DNA from: Sphingosinicella humi
GTDB lineage: Bacteria > Pseudomonadota > Alphaproteobacteria > Sphingomonadales > Sphingomonadaceae
Length of the DNA: 64,000 nucleotides
Assembly: GCF_003129465.1 (NCBI RefSeq)
Contig: NZ_QFFF01000001.1
Coordinates: 1,535,501-1,599,500 of the forward strand
Direction of reading: 5' to 3'
Shown here: in pieces, positions 1 to 9,136 of the stretch
Numbering within the stretch: the first letter of the stretch is position 1
Layout of the letters: every line of letters starts with the position of its first letter
Translations under genes and position numbers: made by a program
Notes under the pieces: generated by a model
Seen by the model: the letters and a program-made list of their open reading frames with translations, nothing else
The model's database searches: none
Told to the model about the DNA's origin: nothing

Positions 1-1442
1 GTAGCGCCGAGAGCGAACTCCTCTCCGCCGAGCCGGGCCGCGTGGAAGCCCGCGCCGGCGAGCTCGTCGAGGCGGCTCGCCAGGCGCTGCAGCACGCCGT
101 CGCCGGCTTCATGTCCGAAGCGATCGTTGATCGCCTTGAAATGGTCCACGTCGATGAGGAGCAGGGCGAAGGCTCCGTCACGCTTGGCGAGGCGCGCCAG
201 GGCCTTTTCCGCGCGTTCGACGAAGCCCCGGCGATTGAGGAGCCCGGTCAGGGGATCGCGCTGGGCGAGCTCGCGAAGCTCGGCCTGGGCGGCTCTTGCC
301 GCGTCGCGCTCGGCGCGAAAGCGGGCGAGGTTCAGCGTCGTCGCGACCGAGATCCAGACGGTCTGCATCGCGGAAGCGAAGAGGACGGCGATTTGAGGGC
401 CACCGCCGAACAGGCTCGTCCCCATGTCGAACAACTGCGTCGCGCCGAGGACGACCATCGGCACGGCCCAGGCGAGGAAGAAGGACCGCGCCTCCCGGCT
501 GCCGCGACGCCAGGCAAGGCCGATAAGGAGGGCGACGGCGGCGAGCACGGCCAGCACGAGGACGCTGCTGACAGGTCCGAGAAGGTCGATGACGATGGGC
601 GGCCCGAACGCCAGCGGCACCCCGACCGCCGCGACGCCCCATCCGAGCGCCAGCACGAGCCGCTGCAGCCATCTCGGCACGGTCCCGGCTTCGGGACAGG
701 TAGCGGCGCATGTCGCGGCGAAGGCGATGGCCAAGGTGGCGAGCAGGGTGCAGAGCCTGGACGCGGTGGTGCCGGCAAGCCCCGGGAAGGCGATAAGCGC
801 GAGTTGCGACCAGAGAAGCCCCCAAATCAGCACCGAGGCCACCCAGGCCGCGTGCCAGACGACGAAGCGCTGCCGCGATGCCCTTGCCAGCAGCAGGTTG
901 TAGGCGCTGCTGAGTGCGAGCAGGGTGAGCGCGCCGCCGATCAGGCTTGCGGCGAGCGCCGCGTCGCGCGCCGCCGCGCCGGCGGGGAGCAGGCGCGTAC
1001 GCAACAGCTGGTAGTCGGCAAGCCGATCGACGCCGAGCGTGACCGAGGTGAGCGCTGCTTCCCGCTGGGGCGCGCTGAAGGCGACTTGGCCGCCGACGCG
1101 CCAATAGGAGCCATAGTCGCCGGCCCGAACCGCGTGCCGCACGATCCGGCCATCGGCATAGCCGAAAAGCACCGTCAGCCCCTGGAAGCGACTTTGGTGG
1201 ACGAGCAAGGTGGCGCCTTCCATGCCCAGTTCTTCCGCTACGGGCGCGGCGCTTAGCCAGAGTCGCCGATCTTCATGGCCGCTGGGCCTGCCCTGGCAGT
1301 TCCAGGCCGGGCCGGCAACGGCTCCGATCGGCGTCACCTGGTGGCAATAGCGCTCGGCGATGGGAGGGGACTGTTCGGCATGCGCGAGGGCGGCCTGCGA
1401 CGCCAGCAGCAAGAGGACGAACATGAATAGCCGCTCGAACAC
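1..1442 (-). CDS. Membrane diguanylate cyclase, 7TMR-DISM type (C-terminus cut by window edge)
   Basis: Reading leftward from a GTG at 1442, a signal peptide (short charged start, then FVLLLLASQAALA) leads to an extracytoplasmic domain of about 140 residues. Several hydrophobic helices follow (about residues 175-410), then a cytoplasmic GGDEF domain with DPLTGLLNRRGF, LLIDVDHFKAIND and the active-site motif GGEEF at residues 472-476. The window ends a few residues later, so the last part of the domain is missing. The intact motif predicts synthesis of c-di-GMP from two GTP, probably under control of a ligand sensed outside the membrane, as in 7TMR-DISM receptors. A GGGGG ribosome site lies about 6 bases upstream of the GTG; an ATG at 1424 is the alternative start. 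The family call is secure, the sensed signal unknown. Confidence 0.88.
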   Translation of the reverse strand, partial: MFERLFMFVLLLLASQAALAHAEQSPPIAERYCHQVTPIGAVAGPAWNCQGRPSGHEDRRLWLSAAPVAEELGMEGATLLVHQSRFQGLTVLFGYADGRIVRHAVRAGDYGSYWRVGGQVAFSAPQREAALTSVTLGVDRLADYQLLRTRLLPAGAAARDAALAASLIGGALTLLALSSAYNLLLARASRQRFVVWHAAWVASVLIWGLLWSQLALIAFPGLAGTTASRLCTLLATLAIAFAATCAATCPEAGTVPRWLQRLVLALGWGVAAVGVPLAFGPPIVIDLLGPVSSVLVLAVLAAVALLIGLAWRRGSREARSFFLAWAVPMVVLGATQLFDMGTSLFGGGPQIAVLFASAMQTVWISVATTLNLARFRAERDAARAAQAELRELAQRDPLTGLLNRRGFVERAEKALARLAKRDGAFALLLIDVDHFKAINDRFGHEAGDGVLQRLASRLDELAGAGFHAARLGGEEFALGA

Positions 1443-1495
1443 AGTCAGCCCCCGCCTAACCCCGTCGACCATAAGCTAGCGGCGGAAACGAAAGA

Positions 1496-2509
1496 TTAAC
1501 TGCGCGGCCGCTCCGCCAGCTTGCGCTCCCAAGCGAGCGCGTTGGCGACGATCGTGTCGAGGTCGTCGCGCTTGGGCCGCCAGGGGAGAGTGGCGAGGAT
1601 GCGCGCATTGTCCGCGACCAGCGCGTCCGGATCGCCGGCCCGGCGCGCCTCGACGCGGCGGTCGAGCTTCCTGTTGGTGACGCGGTCGACGGCGTCGAGG
1701 ACCTGGAGGACCGAGAAGCCCCGGCCGTAGCCGCAATTCATGATGTGCGACGCCTCGGGCTCCGCGATCAGCTTCTCGAGCGCGTCGACATGGGCGGCGG
1801 CGAGGTCGCTGACATGGATATAGTCGCGCACACCGGTGCCGTCGGGGGTCTCGTAATCGGTGCCGTAGACGGCGACATGGCTGCGCTTTCCGATGGCCGC
1901 CTCGACGGCGACCTTGATGAGGTGGGTGGCGCCCGCGGTCGACTGGCCCGAGCGTCCCCGCGGATCGGCGCCCGCTACGTTGAAGTAACGAAGCGCGCAG
2001 AAGTTCATCGGGTGGGCGTGGGCCGTGTCGGCGAGCATCCGCTCCGTCATCAGCTTCGACCAGCCATAGGGATTGATCGGCTGGGTGCGTGAGTCCTCGC
2101 CTACCGGCACCCGTTCCGGGATGCCGTAGGTCGCCGCCGTCGAGGAGAAGATGAAGTGGCGAACGCCGCCCCGCACGGCGCTCTCGATCAGCGAACGGCT
2201 CTTCACCGTGTTGTTCTCATAATATTTGAGCGGGTTTTCCACCGACTCCGGCACGACCACCGATCCGGCGAAGTGGATGATCGCCTTGATGCCATGCTCT
2301 TCGATCAGTCGCGCGACGAGCGACTGGTCGGCGATGTCCCCCTCGGCGAAGACCGCGCCTTCCGGTACCGCCCAGCGAAAGCCGGTGGTGAGATTGTCGA
2401 TCACGATGACGGGCCAGCCGGCGTCGAGCAGCGCCAGCACGGCGTGGCTGCCGATATAGCCGGCGCCGCCGGTCACCAGCACCGGAAGCTTTTCCCCACC
2501 CTGGCTCAT
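1496..2509 (-). CDS. galE: UDP-glucose 4-epimerase
   Basis: The 337-residue protein is an extended short-chain dehydrogenase that interconverts UDP-glucose and UDP-galactose in the cytoplasm, supplying galactose for polysaccharides. The NAD-binding GGAGYIGSH sits at residues 14-22, an SSTAATYG stretch near 122-128 holds the active-site Ser/Thr, and the catalytic YGWSK pair is Tyr148/Lys152. The length is normal for GalE. The ATG at 2509 is chosen because GGAGAG lies 7 bases upstream and the glycine loop then falls at the usual N-terminal position; an open frame extends 25 residues further but looks non-coding. The gene diverges from the lipoprotein gene at 2602, so promoters for both must lie in 2510-2601. 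Confidence 0.95.
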   Translation of the reverse strand: MSQGGEKLPVLVTGGAGYIGSHAVLALLDAGWPVIVIDNLTTGFRWAVPEGAVFAEGDIADQSLVARLIEEHGIKAIIHFAGSVVVPESVENPLKYYENNTVKSRSLIESAVRGGVRHFIFSSTAATYGIPERVPVGEDSRTQPINPYGWSKLMTERMLADTAHAHPMNFCALRYFNVAGADPRGRSGQSTAGATHLIKVAVEAAIGKRSHVAVYGTDYETPDGTGVRDYIHVSDLAAAHVDALEKLIAEPEASHIMNCGYGRGFSVLQVLDAVDRVTNRKLDRRVEARRAGDPDALVADNARILATLPWRPKRDDLDTIVANALAWERKLAERPRS

Positions 2510-2601
2510 TTTGGCGCCTCTCCAATGGCTGTGATTGCAGCAAAATTCCCTGCGGATCGTTTCAGTCCCTATACGAAGCCGCATAACGACGAGGTGATGT
2601 A

Positions 2602-3222
2602 ATGAAAGCCCTTTTCTCCCGCGCCTGCGCTCTCGCGCTCGTCGCCTCGCTCGCGGGCTGTGCCTCCAATCCCGCCTCGCGGGGCGTCGAAGTCACCCGC
2701 TTCCACCTCGGTCAGGATCCCATCGCCCGCGGCCAGATCGCCGTTGAGCCGATCAGTCCGGCCGGCGCGGGCAGCCTCGAATTCCGCACCCTCGCCGCTC
2801 CCGTCGCGCAGCAGCTGGCGCGCCTCGGCTGGAACGTGGTGGGGACGGTCGGCCAGTCCGAGCAGGTCGCGACCGTGCATGTCGAGCGCGGCGCCCGCGG
2901 CAACCTCGGACGGGACCGCTCGGCCGTCAATGTCGGCGTCGGCGGCCACACCGGCGGCTGGGGGAGCGGCGTTGGCGTGGGCGTGGGAGTCGGTCTCGGC
3001 AGTCTCTTGGGCGGCGGCGGGTGCGAGGATGTCGTCGCCACCTTGATGGAGGTGCGGATCAAGCGCCGCTCCGACGGCACCGTCTTCTGGGAAGGCCGCG
3101 GCATTACCGAAGCCTGCGCCGGCAGCGCCGAAGCCCAGCCAGACTATGCCGCGCAAAAGCTGTCCGAGGCGCTGTTTCGGGACTTCCCCGGGGAGTCGGG
3201 CCGCACTATCAGGGTTGAATGA
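2602..3222 (+). CDS. DUF4136-like lipoprotein with glycine-rich insert
   Basis: This 206-residue exported lipoprotein starts with a typical signal peptide ending in the lipobox LAGC (Cys at about residue 20), followed by short beta-rich segments. Its organisation resembles DUF4136 lipoproteins of Gram-negative bacteria, which have no assigned biochemical function. Around residues 112-138 it has a strongly glycine/valine-rich tract (GVGVGVGVGLGSLLGGGG), then a segment with Cys and a conserved-looking end (FWEGRG, KLSEALFRDFPG). The stop overlaps the start of the carboxypeptidase gene in an ATGA, so the two are probably translationally coupled. The lipoprotein call is secure, the domain name tentative. 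Confidence 0.75.
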   Translation: MKALFSRACALALVASLAGCASNPASRGVEVTRFHLGQDPIARGQIAVEPISPAGAGSLEFRTLAAPVAQQLARLGWNVVGTVGQSEQVATVHVERGARGNLGRDRSAVNVGVGGHTGGWGSGVGVGVGVGLGSLLGGGGCEDVVATLMEVRIKRRSDGTVFWEGRGITEACAGSAEAQPDYAAQKLSEALFRDFPGESGRTIRVE

Positions 3223-4349
3223 CCTATAGCATTTCGAGCGCCTTCGATGGCGGCAACATCCGTTTGGTCGCCATCGAAGGCGATCGTATCGACCTTGAGA
3301 TCGTCAAGGATCATCAGTCCGATTTCTACCAGTGGTTCTATTTCCGGCTGACCGGCGCCGGCGGCAAGGCCGTCGAGCTGCGGCTCCTGAACTGCGCCGA
3401 TTCCGCCTATCCGCACGGCTGGGACGGGTACCGCGCTCGCCTCTCCTACGATCGCGAATATTGGGAGCAGGCGGAGACGAGCTACGAGAAGGGCATCCTC
3501 ACCATCAAGGTGACGCCGGCGTCCGACAGCGTCTGGTTCGCCTATTTCGCGCCCTATACGATGGAGCGGCATCACGATCTCGTCGCCTCCGTCGCCGCCT
3601 ATCCGGACGTCGAATATAAGTCGCTCGGCCAGACGCTGGACGGGCAGGAGATCGACTATTTCCGCGTCGGCGAGGGGCCGCTCTCGGTCTGGCTCTACGC
3701 CCGGCAGCATCCCGGCGAGACGATGGCCGAATGGTGGATGGAAGGCGCGCTCGAGAAGCTGCTCGACGACGCCGACCCGGTATCCCGGCGCCTGGTCCGG
3801 AAGGCGACCTTCCATATCGTCCCCAACATGAATCCGGATGGTTCCAAGCGCGGGCATCTCCGCACCAACGCGGCCGGGATCAACCTCAATCGCGAGTGGC
3901 ACGAACCTTCGGCGGAGAAGAGCCCCGAAGTGCTCCACGTGCTCGCAGAAATGGACAAGACCGGCGTCGATTTCGCGATGGACATCCATGGCGACGAGGC
4001 GATCGCCGCCAACTTCCTCGCCGGCTTCGAGGGCATCCCGTCCTTCAAGCAGGCGCAGCAGGATCTGTTCAACGGCTTCTCCGACGAGCTGGTGAAGCTC
4101 TCGCCCGACTTCCAGACAGAGAAGGGCTATGAGATACCGGGTCCGGGGCAGGCGAACCTTTCCATGTCCACCGCCCAGCTCGCCGAGCGCTTCGGCGCGG
4201 TGTCGATGACGCTGGAAATGCCTTTCAAGGACAATGACGATCTGCCCGATCCGGACCATGGCTGGTCGCCGGAGCGCAGCCGCCTCCTCGCCCGCTCCTG
4301 CCTCGACGCGCTCCACGCGATGATCGACGAACTTCCGAAGCGGCGCTGA
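3219..4349 (+). CDS. M14-family zinc carboxypeptidase (cytosolic carboxypeptidase-like)
   Basis: The 376-residue protein has an N-terminal beta-sandwich of the type found in cytosolic carboxypeptidases (about residues 1-120), then an M14 zinc peptidase domain. Zinc ligands are visible as HPGE (His164, Glu167) and His257 in DIHGDEA. Substrate-binding features include NMNPDG and NLNREW (about 203-226), and the catalytic glutamate is probably Glu333 in TLEMPF. There is no signal peptide, so it acts in the cytoplasm, removing C-terminal residues from peptides; the true substrate is not deducible. It overlaps the upstream lipoprotein gene by 4 bases and ends 2 bases before gpmA, so the three form one transcription unit. 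Confidence 0.9.
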   Translation: MTYSISSAFDGGNIRLVAIEGDRIDLEIVKDHQSDFYQWFYFRLTGAGGKAVELRLLNCADSAYPHGWDGYRARLSYDREYWEQAETSYEKGILTIKVTPASDSVWFAYFAPYTMERHHDLVASVAAYPDVEYKSLGQTLDGQEIDYFRVGEGPLSVWLYARQHPGETMAEWWMEGALEKLLDDADPVSRRLVRKATFHIVPNMNPDGSKRGHLRTNAAGINLNREWHEPSAEKSPEVLHVLAEMDKTGVDFAMDIHGDEAIAANFLAGFEGIPSFKQAQQDLFNGFSDELVKLSPDFQTEKGYEIPGPGQANLSMSTAQLAERFGAVSMTLEMPFKDNDDLPDPDHGWSPERSRLLARSCLDALHAMIDELPKRR

Positions 4350-4351
4350 CG

Positions 4352-5038
4352 ATGCCGAAGCTGGTACTGATCCGCCACGGCCAGTCGGCGTGGAACCTGG
4401 AAAATCGCTTCACCGGCTGGTGGGACGTGGACCTTACAGAGCTGGGCGCCCGCGAGGCGAAGGAAGCCGGCGAGCTGATGGCGGCCAAGGGTCTCGACTT
4501 CGACCTTTGCTTCACCTCGGTGCAGACCCGCGCGATCAAGACGCTTCATCTCGGGCTCGAGGCGATGGGTCGGCTGTGGCTGCCGGTCGAGAAGCACTGG
4601 CGCCTCAACGAGCGTCACTATGGTGGCCTCACCGGCCTCAACAAGCAGGAGATGCGGGAGAAGGTCGGCGAGGAACAGGTCCATATCTGGCGCCGCTCCT
4701 TCGACATCGCGCCGCCCGCGATGGAGCCGGACAGCCCCTTCGACCTTGCCAATGACCGCCGCTATGCCGGCATCGACGTGCCCCAGACCGAGAGCCTCAA
4801 GGATACGATCGCGCGCGTTCTGCCTTATTGGGAGGAACGGATCGCGCCGGCGCTGAAGGCGGGCGAGCGCGTGCTGATATCGGCGCATGGCAATTCGCTC
4901 CGCGCGCTCGTGAAGCATCTGTCGAACATTTCGGACGACGAGATTACGGGCCTCGAAATCCCGACTGGCCAGCCGATCGTCTACGAGCTGGACGAAGGGC
5001 TGAACGCGAAGGAGCGCTATTATCTGAAGGACCGCTAG
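4352..5038 (+). CDS. gpmA: 2,3-bisphosphoglycerate-dependent phosphoglycerate mutase
   Basis: The 228-residue protein carries the histidine phosphatase signature [10 protein letters not shown] with phospho-accepting His9, followed by [15 protein letters not shown], which is diagnostic for dPGM rather than generic phosphatases. [12 protein letters not shown] and the second-histidine stretch SAHGNSLR complete the active site. It interconverts 3- and 2-phosphoglycerate in glycolysis and gluconeogenesis in the cytosol. The length matches the family. It sits 2 bases behind the carboxypeptidase gene and converges with the degenerate GGDEF gene on the other strand. Confidence 0.96.
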   Translation: MPKLVLIRHGQSAWNLENRFTGWWDVDLTELGAREAKEAGELMAAKGLDFDLCFTSVQTRAIKTLHLGLEAMGRLWLPVEKHWRLNERHYGGLTGLNKQEMREKVGEEQVHIWRRSFDIAPPAMEPDSPFDLANDRRYAGIDVPQTESLKDTIARVLPYWEERIAPALKAGERVLISAHGNSLRALVKHLSNISDDEITGLEIPTGQPIVYELDEGLNAKERYYLKDR

Positions 5039-5059
5039 CTCCCGCCGAGGGCGGAGCGG

Positions 5060-5641
5060 CTACGCCTCTTCCCTGGCGGCGCGGAGCGTATGCTCGGCGC
5101 GGCGAACCACGTCGTCCACCGTGTCGCCGGGAAGGATGGTCGCGATGCCGATCGTCGCATGCAGCGCGACCGTGGCGCTGCCGAGGTCGAGCGGGCTGCC
5201 GGCGATGCAGCGGAACAGCCGGTCGGCCGTTTCGATCGCGCTATTATGGTCTAGATGGTCGAGGATCAGGCCGAAGGCGTCGCCATCGATCCGGGCGAGC
5301 GCATCGGTCGAACGGATGAGGCCGCCGAGCAGCTTCGCCATATGAATGAGAGCGGCGTCGCCGGCGACCTGGCCGTGGCCGCCGTTGATTGCCGCCAAAT
5401 TGCTGAGCTCAATGTGGAGCAGGGCGGCCGGCGTTCCGTGACGCTCCGCCTGTCCGACCGCCCTTTCCAGCTCGCGGAGGAAGCCGCGGCGGTTGGGAAG
5501 CGGCGTCAACGTGTCGAGATCGGCGGCCTGCTCGAGCTCGTCGACGCGCTCGCGCATTTGCGCAAGCGAGGCGCGCAGGAGCGCATTCTCGTCGGCAAGC
5601 TGCGAAGGCCGTTCAGTCGCCGTCCGGTCCGTTTCCGCCAC
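5060..5641 (-). CDS. Small degenerate GGDEF-domain protein
   Basis: The 193-residue soluble protein begins with a short region of probable coiled coil (about residues 14-40), followed by a lone GGDEF-type domain. The fold hallmarks DTLTPLPNRRGF and the closing DDVVRRAEHTLRAA are present, but the active-site loop reads RIDGDAFGLIL, so GG(D/E)EF has become DGDAF. The metal-binding stretch after the first strand is also altered (LHIELSNLAAING instead of ID.D.FK..ND). Catalysis is therefore unlikely. Degenerate GGDEF domains can serve as GTP or c-di-GMP sensors or as protein adaptors. The start is a GTG at 5641 with GAGG upstream. It stands alone, converging with gpmA. Confidence 0.82.
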   Translation of the reverse strand: MAETDRTATERPSQLADENALLRASLAQMRERVDELEQAADLDTLTPLPNRRGFLRELERAVGQAERHGTPAALLHIELSNLAAINGGHGQVAGDAALIHMAKLLGGLIRSTDALARIDGDAFGLILDHLDHNSAIETADRLFRCIAGSPLDLGSATVALHATIGIATILPGDTVDDVVRRAEHTLRAAREEA

Positions 5642-5733
5642 CCGTCACCTCACTCGCTCTTGCGCCGCCGCAATCTAGGCGGGAGCGGTTAACAGAGAGT
5701 GAGGGGCCGGCGCTGCTCGGATCGAGCGAACGA

Positions 5734-5759
5734 GAAGGGCGGGAGCGCTCCCGCCCTTC
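5734..5759. terminator. Perfect 26-base palindrome, possible terminator
   Basis: GAAGGGCGGGAGC is followed directly by its exact reverse complement. It lies between the stop of the hemerythrin/PRC gene (5824, minus strand) and the start of the degenerate GGDEF gene (5641, minus strand), so it could end transcription of the former. No T-run follows on either strand, so termination is plausible but unproven; a protein-binding site is the alternative. Confidence 0.45.
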
Positions 5760-5823
5760 GTCGGCCTGCTCACCGCTGCGGAACTCGCATGTCCTTGCGC
5801 TGCGGTGCGCTTCTTAGGTGCGC

Positions 5824-6852
5824 CTACGCTCCCTCGATGGCCGGTTCGCGGGCCTGGGCGGTTTCCGGGCTCGCCGTTTCGGTCCGGCCGGTGCGCGTCG
5901 ACGAACGCTCGGTCGTGCGGGTGGACGCGGTCAGGTCGGACGGGCGGTAGAAGACCAGGATCCGGCGCCGATATTCGGGCGTGAACTCGGGTTCCTCATT
6001 GGGCTCGAAGCGAGGCGCGGCGGCCAGCTCGTCCTTGGAAATGTCGAGCCCGTAGCCGTCATTCGCCTCGTCATAGTCGAGCAGCGGCCATGGCAGGGGG
6101 AAGAGGCTCTGGCCGAAGCCCATGGTGCCGCCGAAGCTCATGATCGCATAGGCGACACGGCCCGTATATTTGTCGACCATAAAGCTCTGGATCGTGCCGA
6201 GCCGCTCTCCATCGCGGCCGACGACCGGCGTCCCCTCCACCTTCCTGGATGAGATGAGGCGGAGATTCTCGTCGGTTTCCAGCCGAAGCTCGAAATCGTC
6301 CTCGGCCTTGCCGTGACGACGCCGTCCCGATTGATACCAGCGATTGGCGGCATAGGCGGCACCCGCCACCGCGGCGGCGCTCGCCACGCCCATTCCAACC
6401 TTGTTCCAGCTCCAATGGCCGCCCTCGAGGCGCCTCAGCTTGGCTTGCTCATACTGCTCGCCGAGCTCGGCCACGCCGATACGGGCCTCGCATTGGGCGG
6501 CGATCGCCCGATGACGCTTGGCGACCACGTCGAAGCGCTCGAGGGCATTGCGAAACTCGGCCGTCCATTCGTGGGTGTTCTTGTCGCGGCGGTCGAGAGC
6601 GGAGAGGGACTTGCGAAGCTCCTTGTGGAGACTCTTTATGTCTCCGACCGCCGTCTTCGCCTCGCCTTCCTTCTTGAGGGGCGTGAACAGAACGTCCTCG
6701 ATGACGGCGAGATGCCGGCGCAGCTGCAGGTCGAACAGGTCGAACTGATTGTCGCGGCCGCCGACGCCCCCTGCGTCGCCGCTGCGGATGATGTCCTCGC
6801 CCAGCGAATGTATCTGCCTGTGGTCGTGTTCAAGATGGCGATTGATGTCCAT
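5824..6852 (-). CDS. Hemerythrin-like HHE domain fused through a TM helix to a PRC-barrel
   Basis: The 342-residue protein starts with a four-helix HHE/hemerythrin-like region bearing candidate metal ligands His11, His15, His47, Glu52, His76 and His114. A hydrophobic helix (about residues 152-170, rich in Ala and Gly) follows. Then comes a PRC-barrel beta domain (about 195-285, including VEGTPVVGRDGERLGTI and DKYTGRVAYAIMSFGG), ending in a Ser/Thr/Arg-rich, probably disordered tail. HHE domains bind di-iron and oxygen or nitric oxide; PRC barrels act in RNA processing and as stress-linked adaptors. Joined by a membrane helix they would tether a redox or oxygen sensor. The gene diverges from the M1 peptidase gene. 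Domain identities are confident, the role is inferred. Confidence 0.82.
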   Translation of the reverse strand: MDINRHLEHDHRQIHSLGEDIIRSGDAGGVGGRDNQFDLFDLQLRRHLAVIEDVLFTPLKKEGEAKTAVGDIKSLHKELRKSLSALDRRDKNTHEWTAEFRNALERFDVVAKRHRAIAAQCEARIGVAELGEQYEQAKLRRLEGGHWSWNKVGMGVASAAAVAGAAYAANRWYQSGRRRHGKAEDDFELRLETDENLRLISSRKVEGTPVVGRDGERLGTIQSFMVDKYTGRVAYAIMSFGGTMGFGQSLFPLPWPLLDYDEANDGYGLDISKDELAAAPRFEPNEEPEFTPEYRRRILVFYRPSDLTASTRTTERSSTRTGRTETASPETAQAREPAIEGA

Positions 6853-7033
6853 CGACTACTCCTTTCTGCCGGGATTGGCTTGAGACAAACCAACGGAGCG
6901 CGCAGCCGACCGTTCCCCGATGCGAAGCCGGGCCGTGCCCTGAGGCGGATGCATCGCGCCGCCGCCCGGCCTTGCCCCGACCGGCGTGGCTCGTTAGCGT
7001 CTCGTCGATCCGCCACTCGACTGGACAGTAGCC

Positions 7034-8995
7034 GTGCCCCACTCTTCGCTTTCGCGCGCCGCCGGAGCCGTCTTCGCCGCCGCCCTGCTCTTGCTTTCCG
7101 CCTGTTCCTCCGAAAAGGCGAACGAGGCGCCCACGGCGCCCGGCGAAGAGCGGATGGTGGCGCCGGTGCTGCTGACCGAGGACGCCAAGGACATTCACAG
7201 CTACGCCATTCCGGCCGAGGCGCGCGTCACTCATGTCGCGCTGGACCTCGTCACCGATTTCGACGCGCGGCAGGTCGGCGGCACCGCAACGCTCGACATC
7301 CAGGCGGCCGAGGGCGCCAATAGGATCGTGCTCGATACCAAGGGGCTGCAGATCCGGTCGGTGACCAACGCCCAGGGCCAGATGCTGCCCTGGAAGCTCG
7401 GCAACGCCGACGAGACTCTCGGCGCGCCGCTCACCGTGCAGCTGAACGGCGCCGATCAGATCAAGATCACCTACAAGAGCGCCCCGGATGCGGCGGCGCT
7501 GCAATGGCTGTCGCCCGAGCAGACGTCGGGCAAGAAATATCCCTTCCTGTTCAGCCAGGGTCAGGCGATCCTCAACCGCACCTGGATTCCGACCCAGGAC
7601 AGCCCGGGCATCCGCCAGACCTGGGAGGCGCGCATCGTCGTGCCGGCGCCGCTGAAGGCGGTGATGAGCGCCCAGAACCTGATGCCCGAGGGCGAGGAAG
7701 TGGAGGGTGGCGGCCGCGCCTTCCACTTCAAGATGGACAAGCCCGTCGCGCCCTATCTGATCGCGCTCGCCGTCGGCGACATCGCCTTCCAGTCATTGGG
7801 ACCGCGCACCGGCGTCTATGCCGAGCCGTCGATGCTGAAGGCCGCCGCCAACGAGCTCGCCGATACCGAGCGGATGGTCGAAGCGGCCGAAGCGCTCTAC
7901 GGCCCCTATCGCTGGGGCCGCTACGACATGATCGTACTGCCGCCGGCCTTTCCCTTCGGCGGCATGGAGAATCCGCGCCTCACCTTCCTGACGCCGACCG
8001 TCCTAGCCGGCGACAAGAGCCTCGTCTCGCTGATCGCGCACGAACTGGCGCACAGCTGGTCCGGCAATCTCGTTACCAACGCCACCTGGGCGGATTTCTG
8101 GCTCAACGAGGGCGTGACCTCCTACATCGAAGGCCGGATCATGGAGGAGCTGTACGGCCGCGAACGCGCCGCCCAGCTCATCGAGCTCGGCTGGGAGGAG
8201 CTGGAGGCGGCGATCCAGGACGCGGGAGCCGAGTCTCCCATGACCCGGCTCCACCTCGACCTCGCCGATCAAGACCCGGACGAGGGCATGAGCTCCATCG
8301 CCTACGACAAGGGTGCAGCCTTCCTCCGCACCATCGAGAAGGCCGTCGGACGCCAGCGCTTCGACCAGTGGCTGCGCGGCTATTTCGATCGGCACGCCTT
8401 CCAGCCGATCACCAGCGCCCTGTTCCTGGCGGACCTTCGCAAGAATCTGATCCAGAATGACGAGCGTCTGGAGCAGCTGCTCCGGCTGGACGAATGGGTG
8501 TATCAGCCGGGCCTTCCCGCCAATGCCGTCGTCCTCAGGTCCGAAGGCTTCCGCGTCGTCGACCAGCAGGCGCAGGCTTATGCGCTCGGCGCGCCGGCCG
8601 CCTCGCTCGGCTTCCCCAAATGGAGCTACGCGCAGCAGGTCCGTTTCCTGAACGCGCTGCCGCGCGAGCTGCCGGAAGAGCGTCTGTCGGCGCTCGATAC
8701 CACCTTCAACCTGTCGCAGTCGAACAACAGCGAGGTACTGTTCGCCTGGCTGCAGCTCGCAATCGCCAACCGCTATGACCCCGCCGTCCCGGCGCTCGAA
8801 CGGTTCCTCACCAGCCAGGGACGGCGCAAGTTCGTCGCGCCGCTGTTCGATTCGCTGGTCGCGCAGGGCGAGTGGGGCCGCCCCATCGCCACCCGAATCT
8901 ACGAGGCCGCGCGGCCGACCTATCACGCGGTCACGGCCGGGACGATCGACAGGCTGTTGAAGGATCTGCCGGAAGAGCAGGCGAAAGCCGCCTAG
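7034..8995 (+). CDS. M1-family aminopeptidase lipoprotein (leukotriene A4 hydrolase-like)
   Basis: The 653-residue protein has a lipoprotein signal ending in LLSAC near residue 24. An M1 N-terminal beta domain follows, then the exopeptidase motif GGMEN near 311-315, and the zinc motif HELAH (336-340) with the third ligand Glu359 in NEG, exactly HEXXH-X18-E. The C-terminal half is helical, as in leukotriene A4 hydrolase-type aminopeptidases. It should sit on the periplasmic side of a membrane and remove N-terminal residues from peptides. The start is a GTG at 7034 with a weak GGACAG ribosome site; it gives a complete signal peptide, which supports it. Confidence 0.92.
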   Translation: MPHSSLSRAAGAVFAAALLLLSACSSEKANEAPTAPGEERMVAPVLLTEDAKDIHSYAIPAEARVTHVALDLVTDFDARQVGGTATLDIQAAEGANRIVLDTKGLQIRSVTNAQGQMLPWKLGNADETLGAPLTVQLNGADQIKITYKSAPDAAALQWLSPEQTSGKKYPFLFSQGQAILNRTWIPTQDSPGIRQTWEARIVVPAPLKAVMSAQNLMPEGEEVEGGGRAFHFKMDKPVAPYLIALAVGDIAFQSLGPRTGVYAEPSMLKAAANELADTERMVEAAEALYGPYRWGRYDMIVLPPAFPFGGMENPRLTFLTPTVLAGDKSLVSLIAHELAHSWSGNLVTNATWADFWLNEGVTSYIEGRIMEELYGRERAAQLIELGWEELEAAIQDAGAESPMTRLHLDLADQDPDEGMSSIAYDKGAAFLRTIEKAVGRQRFDQWLRGYFDRHAFQPITSALFLADLRKNLIQNDERLEQLLRLDEWVYQPGLPANAVVLRSEGFRVVDQQAQAYALGAPAASLGFPKWSYAQQVRFLNALPRELPEERLSALDTTFNLSQSNNSEVLFAWLQLAIANRYDPAVPALERFLTSQGRRKFVAPLFDSLVAQGEWGRPIATRIYEAARPTYHAVTAGTIDRLLKDLPEEQAKAA

Positions 8996-9136
8996 CCTTC
9001 ACGCGCTTGCGTCCGATTTCAGGCGCTAGACTGAAGCACTTGCGGCGGCCGCAGGCCTCGGCGGCGCGCGCGTCTTAACACTCCATCAAGGCTCTGCAGA
9101 TAGTAAGTCGGCTCCGGTCAGTTGGTCAGGGTGCCC

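Noticed and set aside
42-1256. Long plus-strand open frame opposite the diguanylate cyclase
   Set aside because: It is antisense to a protein with an intact GGEEF domain, its residues are mostly Gly, Glu, Arg and Ala, and it matches no family; it is a GC-rich shadow frame.
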